A stretch of DNA of 64,000 nt from Acidimicrobiales bacterium. Lineage in GTDB: Bacteria; Actinomycetota; Acidimicrobiia; Acidimicrobiales; Poriferisodalaceae. Below, in pieces: positions 45,222 through 54,923 of this stretch (within the stretch, counting starts at the first letter, position 1; every line of letters starts with the position of its first letter). The position numbers and the translations under genes were made by a program. Below the pieces are notes generated by a model. It was given only the letters and a program-made list of their open reading frames with translations, ran no database searches and had not been told where the DNA came from. Location of the stretch: NCBI GenBank assembly GCA_041394185.1, contig JAWKIQ010000001.1, positions 62,001 through 126,000 on the forward strand. The letters are read 5' to 3'.

Positions 45222-47926
45222 ATGAACGATGCCGCCGACCGCGCTCTTCGCGACGACATCGGCCGCCTGGCCGCCTCCTGGGCGAAACCCTCGTGCGACA
45301 AGAGGGTCAGGGTTTTCTGACCTTCGTCGAGCAGATTCGCCTCGTCGCACGCCAGGTGCGCGACCAGTCCTCGTCTGTGACAGAGGCCGATCTGGAGTGG
45401 CGCCTGGGCGAGGTTTCCGATGTCGAGGCGATACTGCTGGTGCGGGCGTTCACGATGTACTTCCACCTGGCCAATGTCGCCGAGCAGGTACACCGTGTGC
45501 CCGGGCTGCGCGAGCGCACCGGCGACCGCGGCCGCTTCGCCGAGGTCCTAGACCGCATCGTCGAGTCTGGCGTCTCGAAATCAGACCTGGCCGATCTGCT
45601 GGCCAGGACCACAGTCAAGCCGGTGTTCACCGCCCACCCGACCGAGGCCAGCCGTCGCTCGGTCCTGGACAAGCGTTTCGAGATTCGGGGCTTGCTCGAG
45701 CAACGGATGCTGGCAGACGGGCTCGAACAAGCCCGCATCGATCGTCGGATCGCAGAGCTGATCGAGTCGTTATGGCAAACAGACGAGATCCGCACCGCCA
45801 AACCAACACCGGTCGACGAAGCGAGGTCGGTGTTGTACTACGTCGAGCAGTTGATAGTCGACGCGCTGCCCGACTTCCTCGACGACGTGGCCGCCGCGGT
45901 GTCGGCCCACGGCATCGATCTGGCGCCCGACACCTCGGTTGTGCGTTTCGGAAGCTGGGTTGGTGGTGACCGCGACGGCAACCCCTTCGTGACGCCTGAG
46001 ATAACCGAGTCGGTCGTCGAGATGCAGCGTTCGCGGGCCATGCGGGTGCTGGTCGCCGAACTCGAATCGCTGGCGTCAGAGCTCTCGACCGCTCAGCTGA
46101 TACGGCCGGTGTCTGATGAGGTGAGCCGACGACTCGGCGAGTACGAATCGATGATGCCCGCGGTGAGGGCCGGGTTCAGCCAGGTGACCCTGGGCGAGCC
46201 CTACCGCATGCTCGTCACCTACATGCACCGGCGCATAGAGCTCGCTTCCTCGAATCCTTCACATGGCGCCGCCTATTCCACCGCCCACGAGCTGGCCGAC
46301 GACCTGGCCGTGATCCACAGGTCGTTGATGTCCAATCGTGGCGAGCGCATTGCCAACGGTCGTGTGGCCCGGCTGATGCGTTTGGTGGCCACGATCGGAT
46401 TCCATCTGGTCTCGCTGGACATCCGCCAACATGCAGAAAAGCACCACGAGGCCATCGCCGAGTTGCTCGACGACGTCGGCATCGACTATCCAACCGACGC
46501 AGCGTCACGAGCTGAGCTGTTGGCCCACGAGCTGGCCGGGCGCAGGCCGCTTTCGCCTCCGGGCCCTGCCGGCCAGGTCGGCGAGACTTTGGCGCTGTTC
46601 CACACCCTTCGCCGGCTGAAGGACAATCTCGGCGACGAGGCCGCCCAGAGCTACATCATCTCCATGACCCGCACGACGGCCGACGTCTTGGCCCCGGCGG
46701 TGCTGGCGCGCGAGGCCGGCCTGGTCGACGTGCCGCGCGGCGTCGCGAGACTGGGTTTTGTGCCGCTGTTCGAGACCATCGACGACCTGCGGGGCATCGG
46801 CGGCACCATGTCAGAGCTGCTGTCGTGCCAGCCCTATCGCGAACTCGTGCGACTTCGCGGCGACCACCAAGAGGTCATGGTCGGCTACAGCGACTCGAAC
46901 AAGGATGGTGGCATCGCCACCTCTCAATGGGAGATCCACAAGGCCCTCAGAACCCTCAGTGACACCTGCAGGCGCTTCGGCGTGTCGCTGACCGTGTTTC
47001 ACGGCCGCGGTGGCACCATCGGACGCGGCGGTGGACCTACAGCGGCTTCGATTCTCTCGCAGCCCGCGGGTGTGCTGGATGGTTCGGTCAAGTCCACCGA
47101 ACAAGGTGAGGTCATCGCCGACAAGTACGGCCAACCTCAGTTGGCCCGACGAAACCTCGACCTGTCGGTGTCGGCGGTGGTCGAGGCCTCGCTGGCCCAT
47201 CGCGAGTCGCGCGTCGGTGCCGATCTGCACGAACGCTGGGACCCGGTGATGGAGCTGGTCTCGCAGACGGCCTATTCGTCCTATCGCGAGTTCGTGTCAT
47301 CAGATGGGTTGGTCGAATATTTCCTGGGGTCGACGCCCGTAGAGGAACTGGCCGCACTGAACATCGGATCGCGTCCGTCGCGACGCAGGGGCGGGTCAGG
47401 GTTGGGTGATCTGCGGGCCATTCCGTGGGTGTTCGGCTGGACCCAGTCCCGTCAGATCATTCCCGGTTGGTTCGGTGTGGGCTCGGGCCTCGGAGCCGCC
47501 ATCGATGCCGGTCACCTCGGCGAGCTACAGGCCATGTACGAGGGATGGCCGTTCTTCACCACCTTCCTTTCCAACGTCGAGATGACGCTGGCCAAGACCG
47601 ACCTATCGATCGCCAGGCGATACGTCGAGCGCCTGGTCGAACCGTCGCTGCGTTCTTTGTTCGACGTCGTCGCCGCCGAGTTCGACCGCACGACCAGCAA
47701 CGTGGTCGCCGTCAAGCAGGCACCGCTGCTAGACGACCTTCCCGTGCTGCGGCGCACCCTCGACGTGCGCGACAACTATCTGGCACCGCTGAACCTGATG
47801 CAGCTGCACCTGCTCGATCGGCGGCGCAACTCACACGACCTGCAAGCCGATGCGGCTCGGCGCATCGAGCGTGCTCTGCTGCTCAGCGTCAACGGTGTGG
47901 CGGCCGGGCTGCGCAACACTGGCTAG
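45222..47926 (+). CDS. ppc: Phosphoenolpyruvate carboxylase (frameshift near the 5' end)
   Basis: An anaplerotic enzyme making oxaloacetate from PEP and bicarbonate. It begins MNDAADRALRDDIGRLA at ATG 45222; the frame must then shift near 45270-45276 to continue LLGETLVRQEGQGFLTFVEQ, the normal family sequence. One missing G would explain it. The rest (to 47926) is intact: catalytic His in FTAHPTEASRRSV, GGDRDGNPFVTPEIT, GYSDSNKDGG, FHGRGGTIGRGGGPT and the C-terminal VNGVAAGLRNTG. Expected length is about 901 residues. As written, translation from the normal start would end early at 45320. Confidence 0.93.
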
Positions 47927-47944
47927 GCGCCGGCACGGGGCCCA

Positions 47945-49216
47945 TCACTCGGGCACTGCCTCGAACCCCACGGCTGCGGCCTCTATTGCGTGGTCGATGT
48001 CGGCTGCGGTGTGAGCCGCCGACAGGAACCAGTTGAGGAATGGGTGGAATATGGCGCCGGCCCCGGCGGCCGCGCGCGAAAAGGCGCGCACCTTCGACTT
48101 GTCGGCGTCGTCGTCGAACAGCAGCGTGGGCATGGTCACTGGCCCCGACAGGACTATTCGTTGACCGGCGGCCGTTGCGGCTTCGGACAGTCCGGCGCAC
48201 AGCCTGGTGCCCATGTCTGTGATGTGCGAGAAGGCGTCGTCGCGCTCGTAAACGTCCAACGTCGCTATGGCAGCGGCCATCGGGGCGGCCTCGAACATGT
48301 AGGTCGATGTGAACATGATGCGCCTGGCCGCTGCCCGCAGCTCCTGTCTGCCCAACAGCGCCGAGATCGAGTGCCCGTTGCCCAGCGCCTTTCCGAGAGC
48401 GATCAGGTCTGGTTCGATCCCCAGCAGCCGGTGCGACCCTTGCGGGTGCAGCCTGAACCCGTGTCTCACGTCGTCGAACACGACCAGAACTCCCCAGCGG
48501 TTGCGAACCTCGGCCATTGCGGCGACGAAGTCCTCGCTGGCGTCGACGGTTGGTGCCGCCGGCGTTTGGTCGAGGGGATTCACGACGATGGCCGCAAAGG
48601 CGTCAGGGTGGGCGGCGACGTGGTCGACCAGTTCTTGGGCCCCGTTCCATGGCAGGCGGTGAACGTCGCCTGTTATGGCGGTCAACGGGCCCTCGGGGGT
48701 GCCGACGGCCAGTTCTGGGTCGTTGCCGTGGTAGGCGCGGGCGAAACCGATCAGTTGGGTGCGGCCGGTGTGCTGACGAGCCACCCTGGCTCCCAGGCTG
48801 ACCACCTCCGAGCCGTTCTTGGACACGACGCCCCAGTTCATCTGGGGCCACGATCCGAGTAGTCGCTCGACAACCTCGACCAGCACCGGCGGGAACAGGC
48901 TGGCCGTCGTCAGCCGCGAGCGCATCTCGTCGGCGGCTGCTTCGACCTCGGGATGGCGATACCCCAGTATGTTCGGGCCATTCGCGGCCAGGAAGTCGAC
49001 ATATCGTCGCCCGTCGGCGTCGACCACGTGGCATCCCTGGGCCGCAGCGATGAAGCCCGGCAGCACCCCACGTCCGGCCATGTCGGCGCTACGCGAGCGA
49101 TAGATGCCGCCGCCCGGCAACACTCGGTCGGCGCGATTCCAGAGGTCGCGTCCGGCCGGCCCGTCGACGGGGTTCGGATCTCGATACACCATCACCGGCT
49201 CCGGTCGCTCGGGCAC
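47945..49216 (-). CDS. Class III aminotransferase, glutamate-1-semialdehyde aminomutase-like
   Basis: A 423-residue PLP enzyme. It reads RVLPGGGIYRSRSADM, FLAANGPNILGYRHPEV, SKNGSEVVSLGARVARQHTG, VVFDDVRHGFRL and the PLP Lys in LIALGKALGNGHSISALLG. The layout follows the HemL branch of class III, but the N-G-S-E segment differs from the usual NSGTEA of HemL, so true heme synthesis is doubtful; an aminomutase or aminotransferase of secondary metabolism is likelier. The start is GTG 49216. It converges on ppc and is divergent from a solute-binding lipoprotein. Confidence 0.85.
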   Translation of the reverse strand: MPERPEPVMVYRDPNPVDGPAGRDLWNRADRVLPGGGIYRSRSADMAGRGVLPGFIAAAQGCHVVDADGRRYVDFLAANGPNILGYRHPEVEAAADEMRSRLTTASLFPPVLVEVVERLLGSWPQMNWGVVSKNGSEVVSLGARVARQHTGRTQLIGFARAYHGNDPELAVGTPEGPLTAITGDVHRLPWNGAQELVDHVAAHPDAFAAIVVNPLDQTPAAPTVDASEDFVAAMAEVRNRWGVLVVFDDVRHGFRLHPQGSHRLLGIEPDLIALGKALGNGHSISALLGRQELRAAARRIMFTSTYMFEAAPMAAAIATLDVYERDDAFSHITDMGTRLCAGLSEAATAAGQRIVLSGPVTMPTLLFDDDADKSKVRAFSRAAAGAGAIFHPFLNWFLSAAHTAADIDHAIEAAAVGFEAVPE

Positions 49217-49303
49217 CTACGTCGGGTCGAGTGTGGTGCCGTGGTCGGTCGGGGTCAAGGCCGGCCGCCGCAGCGCTCGGGCGGCGGCTAGCTTTCTCCA
49301 GCA

Positions 49304-50719
49304 GTGAATCTCGGCGGCTGTCGGCGCCCTTGGTTGGTCGCCTTGATCCTCGTGCTGGTGCTCGGCGCGTGCACCGGCAGCGACAGCGTCGACCCCGCCG
49401 ACATCTCGTTCCCCGACGTCGCACCGACCTCGACCGCACCCCGGCCCACATCGTCCCTGTCGACTCCCACCACACAGGGCCCACCTACGGGTGGTGCCGT
49501 CAGGGTGGGGCTGTGGGCCGAGCCCGACCCTCAGGCGCCGACTCTCGCTGGGGCCATCGTGCGTTCGGTGACCCAACCTCAGCTGTTCGAAGCCGACGCC
49601 GACGGCGGATGGACGGCAGGCTTGGTGCGGCCCGGCTCTGATGTAGATGGCCCAGATCTGCGATCGGCCAGTTTCGAACTGCGATCGGGGGCGATGTGGT
49701 CTGACGGAAGCCCCATCACCGTCGCTGACCTCGAGCGAAGCGCCGACGGCACCTTCGTCGAGTCGATCGACCAGGATGCGCAGGGTCGTATCACCGTTCG
49801 GTTCAACCAGCCGCTCGTCAATTGGCGTGTGTTGTGGTCCGGGACAGCAGTAATCGAACCTCCCGCACCCGGAGTGTTCGGCGGACCGTTCGTGGTCGAG
49901 ACATTCGAGCCCGGGCTGCGCACTGTGCTGGTGCCGAATCGGTCGTGGTGGGGACCTGGCCCATATCTCGACCGTCTCGAGATCGTGGTGGTGCCAGACC
50001 ATGACATCGCCATGAGGCTCTTCGCGACCGGCGAGCTGGACGTCGTGTCGCCTTGGCCGTCGGTGGGTCGCCTGGCCGAGCTCGAAGCGGTGGCCGCGGT
50101 TCGACCAGTGCAGATCGACACAGCCGTCGGCACCGGCTGGTGGACCGGTATGACATTGGATCCGGCCCGGGTCGACGACGGCGATCGAGCCGCTCTGGCG
50201 TCCCTCCTCGACGCCGGATTCTTCGCCGAGTCGTTGCTGAAGGGTGAGGTCGTGCCGCTGCCGGGCGACCCCGCCGCCCCGATTGGCCCGTTGAACCAGG
50301 TCACCATCACCGCAGCCGACGACGTGCCCATGCTGGCGGTGGCCAACAGGGCCATCGTGCTTGCCGCTCGCAGCGGGGGAGGGACGCCACCCGAGGTCCG
50401 CGAGGGCGATTCGGGCCTGGTCGAAACCTGGCTCGACGAGGGCGCCGACGTTTGGGTGGGGCTCAACTACGAAGGACCCGGGCGGGGTTGTTGGACGTGC
50501 CGCTACGGGTGGGTCGACGAAGTGGCAGCCCGTCTGGCCGACGGTGGCGGGCCGACACTCGACGAGCTGCTGGACGAACGAAGCGTGGTCAAGCGGTGGT
50601 GGAACCCCATCATCGCTGTTGCCAGTTCCGACCAGATCGTCGGCCCCGAAGCCAATGGCTGGGCCCTGGGCCCGATCTGGAACGCACACACCTGGTACAT
50701 CAGGCCCGACGACCAGTAG
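49304..50719 (+). CDS. Orphan solute-binding lipoprotein, SBP family 5-like
   Basis: A 471-residue lipoprotein with lipobox LGAC (Cys 23) and a Thr/Ser/Pro linker to about residue 65. GAVRVGLWAEPDPQAPTLAG, SFELRSGAMWSDGSPITVAD (the family 5 signature), PFVVETFEPGLRTVLVPNRS and IAMRLFATGELDVVSPWPSV point to a peptide- or nickel-binding type fold. It is shorter than the two Opp binding proteins and no permease or ATPase lies next to it, so it may feed one of the Opp systems or act as a sensor. The start is GTG 49304. Stop codons of this and the opposing gene are 3 bases apart. Confidence 0.82.
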   Translation: MNLGGCRRPWLVALILVLVLGACTGSDSVDPADISFPDVAPTSTAPRPTSSLSTPTTQGPPTGGAVRVGLWAEPDPQAPTLAGAIVRSVTQPQLFEADADGGWTAGLVRPGSDVDGPDLRSASFELRSGAMWSDGSPITVADLERSADGTFVESIDQDAQGRITVRFNQPLVNWRVLWSGTAVIEPPAPGVFGGPFVVETFEPGLRTVLVPNRSWWGPGPYLDRLEIVVVPDHDIAMRLFATGELDVVSPWPSVGRLAELEAVAAVRPVQIDTAVGTGWWTGMTLDPARVDDGDRAALASLLDAGFFAESLLKGEVVPLPGDPAAPIGPLNQVTITAADDVPMLAVANRAIVLAARSGGGTPPEVREGDSGLVETWLDEGADVWVGLNYEGPGRGCWTCRYGWVDEVAARLADGGGPTLDELLDERSVVKRWWNPIIAVASSDQIVGPEANGWALGPIWNAHTWYIRPDDQ

Positions 50720-50722
50720 GCA

Positions 50723-52367
50723 TCAGGTGACGGCGTCGCCGAAGCAAGGGCCATTCGGGCGCGAGCCGGGTGTTCCCTCCATCGGCGTCGCCAGGAATTG
50801 CAGCGGTATGCCCTGTGAGGGGTGCGGCGCCGGCGGGTGTTTCGCCGCTTTCCCGATGGCGTGAAGCCCAATGTGGTCGCCGATTCCGAAGCCGTTGTTG
50901 AACCCCAGCGATGGGTACATCAGCTGCCGTACCTCGTTGCAGTGGTCTAGCCCGACGATGTGGCCCATCTCGTGACGAATCACCGCGCCGAGGTCGTCGA
51001 ACGAAAGCTGCGAACCCGAACCCCAGTGATAGCCGACGTGGCCGGTGACGTAGGTGGGGTCGCCGTTGACCCTTACGTGCCAATGGGCGACCGACACGGC
51101 AACTGCCAAGGGCAGCAGCCCGCTTTGGTAGGGCCTGGCGCCGATCCACACCGGAGCCCACCGGTCGCCGTAGCGCTCGGGCTGGTACTCCGAACGGTTG
51201 GCTATGCGGGGCATGCCGGCCACGACGACGTGTCCGATGTATTCGTCGGTCTCGCCGTCGTACACGAACTCGAGACCCGTCAGTTCCGACACCTCGGCCA
51301 CGGCGTCGAGGATCACCCCGACCGCCCCCGTGGGGCCCAGATCGTTGTTGATGACGAAATGGATCGCCTCATCGGAGGACCATCGGAACGGTTCACCGTC
51401 GTCCCAGCTGCTGATGAACGCGTGGGTGCTGCGGGCCTGAACGCCGCTGGAGAATCCGGCGGGGTCGGGCTCGGCGCTGCCGAAGCCCCAGCCGACCCCC
51501 GTCTTGTCCAGCATTGTGTAACCCGAACGGTCGTCGACGACGTCCACCGCTGTCACGTCGGGTATCGAGTCGACATCGGCGACGCCGGGCAGCGATCCGT
51601 GGAACACGCTGTTGCCGAAGTTGAAGATGCCGCCGTCGGAGGCCACCATCAGGTAGGCGTTTCCAGACGACAGCGCTCCTATCACCGGCTCGGCGAGCTG
51701 GGTGTTCGGCAACACCTGGGGCACCGATCCGGCAAAGGGGGCGGTGCCGAACGCGAACAAGCCGCCATCGCCGGCGACCAGCCAGTAGCCGGTGCGATCG
51801 TGGGGCACCAGGCCCGCGATCGGCTGGTCGAGGGTCACCCCAGGCAGCACTCCCGGGATAGACCCGTGAAAGGTGGCCTCGCCGAATGCGAATATTCCAC
51901 CGTCGACGCCCAGCAGGTAGTAGCCGGAGCCGTCGTCCAGGGCCACACCATCTATCACGGAAACGGCCAGGGCGATGCCCGTCATGTCGCCGAAGTGGGT
52001 TGCGTTGCCGAACACGAACACCCGTCCGGCCGACGAGAACAGCCAGTAGCCGCCGCCGTCTGGTGTCGACGCCATCGCCACCACGGTTTCGCCCGCATCA
52101 TCGCCGGAAGGTGGCCGTGGTGGGCAGCGTCGATGGCGAAGACCTTGCCGTCGGACGAGACGATCCAGTAGCCGGATTGATTGGGCGTATAGACCAGATC
52201 GACGAAGGCAGCGCCCTCGGGGCTGCGAACGAACGAGTTGGCCGAGATCTCACCTTCGACCGCGCCAGCTGGGCTCGTCAGAGAACGATGCTCAGGTCCA
52301 GCAGCGCCGTGCCGGCGGCTGCCGACGTGAGTTGCAGGAAACGCCGACGATTCAGGGCTGCAGGCAT
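50723..52367 (-). CDS. Tat-exported repeat protein with a metzincin-type metalloprotease domain (two frameshifts)
   Basis: The gene starts at ATG 52367 with a twin-arginine signal, NRRRFLQLTSAAAGTALLDL. The frame then breaks near 52280 (stop) and resumes one frame over as LTSPAGAVEGEISANSFVRS and SGYWIVSSDGKVFAIDAAHH; it breaks again near 52103-52107 and continues from DDAGETVVAMASTPDGGGYW to the end. Each break fits one missing base. After about six GYW-SDGG-FAFG repeats comes a zinc protease domain with IRHEMGHIVGLDHC (HExxHxxGxxH) and a Met-turn QLMYPSL, as in matrixins. Expected length is about 548 residues. The repeats match those of the DUF3048 protein at 8.1-9.8 kb. Confidence 0.8.
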
Positions 52368-52382
52368 CTGGCCAATTGTGGC

Positions 52383-53588
52383 TCAGATCTCGGCGGCAAG
52401 GGCGTCAGCGAACGACGCACCCTGATCCATCAACATCTTGTATTGCATCACGTGGCGAGGACGGTTCATGCCGAACACCCCCGCCAGATTCTCACCACGC
52501 CCGTACAGGGCCACGAAGCGTCGCTCCTCGAGGGTGCCCTCGACGATCTCGATGTGATCGTCTGGCCTCACCCGGCCCGCCAGCTGGATCTTGCGGTCGT
52601 ATTGATCAGACCAGAACCACGGCACCGGGTCGTAGGCGGTGGCTTCGGCGTCGTCGACCAGAAGGCGCTGGGCTGCGTGCATGCCCATCGACACCGCGTT
52701 GTCCCAGTGTTCGACGCGCATCATCTCGCCGCCAAAGCGGGGGTTGGGCCAGCGGGCCACGTCACCTGCTGCGGTTACTCCGGGAGCGGCCAGCGTGGTT
52801 TCGTCGCAGACGATGCCGTTGTCGATCGTCAGCCCCGAGCCTTCGAGCCATTCGGTGTTGGGGGTGACGCCGATGCCCACGACGATGATGTCGGCATCGA
52901 CCGAGGAACCGTCGGACAGAACCACCCCGGTGGCCCTTCCCGCAGATGACGAGATCTCGTCCACGCCAACGCCGGTGCGCAGGTCGACACCGTGTTCGGT
53001 GTGGATCTGCGCCATCACCTCGCCCATCGTGTCGCCGAGAATTCGACCGAGCGGGGTGGGCAGGGCTTCGACGAGTGTGACGTCGCGCTCGAGGCCCCTG
53101 CACGTGGCAGCGACCTCGGCCCCGATGAAGCCGGCGCCGACCACCACGACCCGTCCGGTGGTGCTCTCGATCGCAGCCCGCAGCTTCGAGCAGTCGTCGA
53201 GGGTGCGCAACACGTGCACGCCCTCGAGGTCTTCGGTGCCGGGGATGGTGCGGCACCTTGCGCCCGTGGCGATCAGCAGGCCATCGACATCGATTTCGCC
53301 CTTGGTGGTCGACAGCCGGCGGTTGGCCAGGTGAAAGCCGGTTGCACGAACGCCGATGTGGGCGTCGACATCGAGTTCGGCCAGGCGCTCTGCGGTCGCC
53401 AACACCGGCTTGCTGAGGGGCCACTCACCAGACAGCACCTTCTTCGACAGGGGTGGCCGGTCGTAGGGCGTGTGCGGCTCGTCGCCGATCAGGGTGATGT
53501 CGCCTTCGAATCCGCCACGACGCAACGCTTCGATGGCGCGCAGACCCGCCAGCGAGGCCCCGACGATGGTGATGCTGGATCGTTGCAC
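52383..53588 (-). CDS. FAD-dependent ferredoxin reductase
   Basis: A 401-residue NAD(P)H-dependent flavoprotein of the ferredoxin/rubredoxin reductase family. The FAD site is ITIVGASLAGLRAIEALRRG, the NAD site RVVVVGAGFIGAEVAA, and TAAGDVARWPN is the second FAD contact. LLIATGARCRTIPG and YDRPPLSKKVLSGEW are typical of reductases for P450 or dioxygenase systems. It follows a 3Fe-4S type ferredoxin gene by nine bases, so the pair forms an electron chain. No P450 is in the window. Confidence 0.92.
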   Translation of the reverse strand: MQRSSITIVGASLAGLRAIEALRRGGFEGDITLIGDEPHTPYDRPPLSKKVLSGEWPLSKPVLATAERLAELDVDAHIGVRATGFHLANRRLSTTKGEIDVDGLLIATGARCRTIPGTEDLEGVHVLRTLDDCSKLRAAIESTTGRVVVVGAGFIGAEVAATCRGLERDVTLVEALPTPLGRILGDTMGEVMAQIHTEHGVDLRTGVGVDEISSSAGRATGVVLSDGSSVDADIIVVGIGVTPNTEWLEGSGLTIDNGIVCDETTLAAPGVTAAGDVARWPNPRFGGEMMRVEHWDNAVSMGMHAAQRLLVDDAEATAYDPVPWFWSDQYDRKIQLAGRVRPDDHIEIVEGTLEERRFVALYGRGENLAGVFGMNRPRHVMQYKMLMDQGASFADALAAEI

Positions 53589-53597
53589 GTCGAGGAG

Positions 53598-53789
53598 TCA
53601 GTCCTCGACCGAGATAGCGGCACGCGGGCAGCGGTTGACCGCTTCCATCACCCGCTCGCGGTCTTCCTCGGGTGGGTTTTCGTTCAGCACGTACAGGTAG
53701 TCGTCGTCTCGCACCTCGAAAATGTCGGGTGCAACCTGCATGCAGATGGCGTTGCTTTCGCAAACATCGAAATCGACGATGATCTTCAT
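53598..53789 (-). CDS. 3Fe-4S type ferredoxin
   Basis: A 63-residue small acidic ferredoxin. It has Cys 10, Cys 16 and Cys 54 (VDFDVCESNAICMQVAPDIF and VNRCPRAAISVED). Three Cys with the middle position of the usual CxxCxxC filled by a non-Cys predicts a 3Fe-4S cluster, as in ferredoxins that serve actinobacterial cytochromes P450. It lies directly upstream of its likely reductase in the same operon. Confidence 0.92.
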   Translation of the reverse strand: MKIIVDFDVCESNAICMQVAPDIFEVRDDDYLYVLNENPPEEDRERVMEAVNRCPRAAISVED

Positions 53790-53831
53790 GCCGTCACCTT
53801 AGTGCGACGACGTCGGCGCGAGGTCGTTGGC

Positions 53832-54755
53832 TCACCGACGCAGCGGTCGGCGGCGGTTCAGCACCTCGGACTGTCCGGCGAAGATGAGCCCAAGAGCGCC
53901 CAACACCACCGCCATCGCCGCCATCTGTATGCCGTTCAGCGGTTCGTCGAGGAACATCCAAGCGGCCGCCGACGCGACGACGGGCACCAACAGCGTGAAG
54001 GTCGACCCCAGCCACAGCGGGATCTTGCGCAGCGACCAGTTCATGAGTTCGTGCCCCATGACGCCGCTGCCGAACGTCAATACCAGCAACCACACCCAGC
54101 TCTGCGACGACGGGTTTGCCAGGCTCTGGCCGAAGGCGAGCGCTATCGGGATGTTGATGAGGCCGGTATAGAACGCGGTGCCGATGGTGAACTGGCGCGG
54201 GTTCACCTTGTCCTTGGCCATCCGGTTGGTGACGAAGTAAGCCGACCAGGCGGCGAGCGCTCCGATCGCGGCCATGTCGCCCGCCAGGTTCCACTCGGGC
54301 GCGCCGGTCGAACCCATCACCACCACTGCCACCCCGGCCAGGGCAACCATCCCCAGCACGATGTCGCGTTTGGCGATGTGCTCGCCGAATACCCGATGGG
54401 CAACTATCGATACGACGATCGGTTGAAGCGCCCCGATCATCGTGGCGTTGACGATGGTGGTCAGCTTCACCGCCGTGAAGAACAGGGCGACGTCGAGGCC
54501 CAATGCGATGCCGCCCCACAGCGTGTCCCTGAGCACCTGGCGGTTCAGCCGCACGCCGGCACGCCAGCCGACGAAGCTCATCACCACTGCGTATACCGAG
54601 AAGCGATACGCAGCGATGGCTGCTCCGCCCATGTCGATGTTCTTGGCGATTACACCCGACACACCCCACGTCGTAACCGCCACCGCAGCGCCAACCAGAC
54701 CGATGGTCGATTTGGCCTGCTGTTCGGTGGGCTGGGTCGAGGGGCTAGTGGTCAC
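53832..54755 (-). CDS. EamA/DMT family transporter
   Basis: A 307-residue membrane protein with about ten hydrophobic helices in two EamA halves. Segments include VGAAVAVTTWGVSGVIAKNI, NATMIGALQPIVVSIVAHRV, GEHIAKRDIVLGMVALAGVA and LVPVVASAAAWMFLDEPLNG. The family exports metabolites or amino acids; the substrate is not evident. The start is GTG 54755. The gene lies upstream of the ferredoxin gene on the same strand (42 bases) and is divergent from the TetR gene. Confidence 0.88.
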   Translation of the reverse strand: MTTSPSTQPTEQQAKSTIGLVGAAVAVTTWGVSGVIAKNIDMGGAAIAAYRFSVYAVVMSFVGWRAGVRLNRQVLRDTLWGGIALGLDVALFFTAVKLTTIVNATMIGALQPIVVSIVAHRVFGEHIAKRDIVLGMVALAGVAVVVMGSTGAPEWNLAGDMAAIGALAAWSAYFVTNRMAKDKVNPRQFTIGTAFYTGLINIPIALAFGQSLANPSSQSWVWLLVLTFGSGVMGHELMNWSLRKIPLWLGSTFTLLVPVVASAAAWMFLDEPLNGIQMAAMAVVLGALGLIFAGQSEVLNRRRPLRR

Positions 54756-54806
54756 CGACGCAAGCTATCGCGCCCGCCTTTCTGGGGTCGCTTCCGGACC
54801 GCCTTC

Positions 54807-54860
54807 CGAATCTGGGGTCGGATTCGGGTCACCTGCGGTTCATATCCGACCCCAGATTCG
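54807..54860. repeat. 17-bp perfect inverted repeats, REP-like
   Basis: CGAATCTGGGGTCGGAT at 54807-54823 and ATCCGACCCCAGATTCG at 54844-54860 are exact reverse complements, 20 bases apart. A further partial copy, TCTGGGGTCG, lies at 54781-54790. The GGGGTCxGA core recalls REP elements linked to REP-associated transposases, though none is encoded here. It lies in the divergent gap before the TetR gene. Confidence 0.85.
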
Positions 54861-54892
54861 TGGTGGGGGCGAAGTAGACGTCTGTAGTTGCT

Positions 54893-54912
54893 TACCTAAC
54901 GTTTGTTAGGTA
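54893..54912. promoter_or_regulatory. Probable TetR-family operator
   Basis: TACCTAAC-gttt-GTTAGGTA is a perfect 8-bp inverted repeat, ending 11 bases before the GTG start of the TetR gene. Size, spacing and place match self-regulating TetR operators, so the regulator likely represses its own operon with the carboxylase and dehydrogenase genes. Confidence 0.8.
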
Positions 54913-54923
54913 GGTTGGGCCAC

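Noticed and set aside
47945..49216. Calling the aminotransferase HemL of heme synthesis
   Set aside because: The conserved NSGTEA segment is altered to NGSEV and no other heme gene is nearby.
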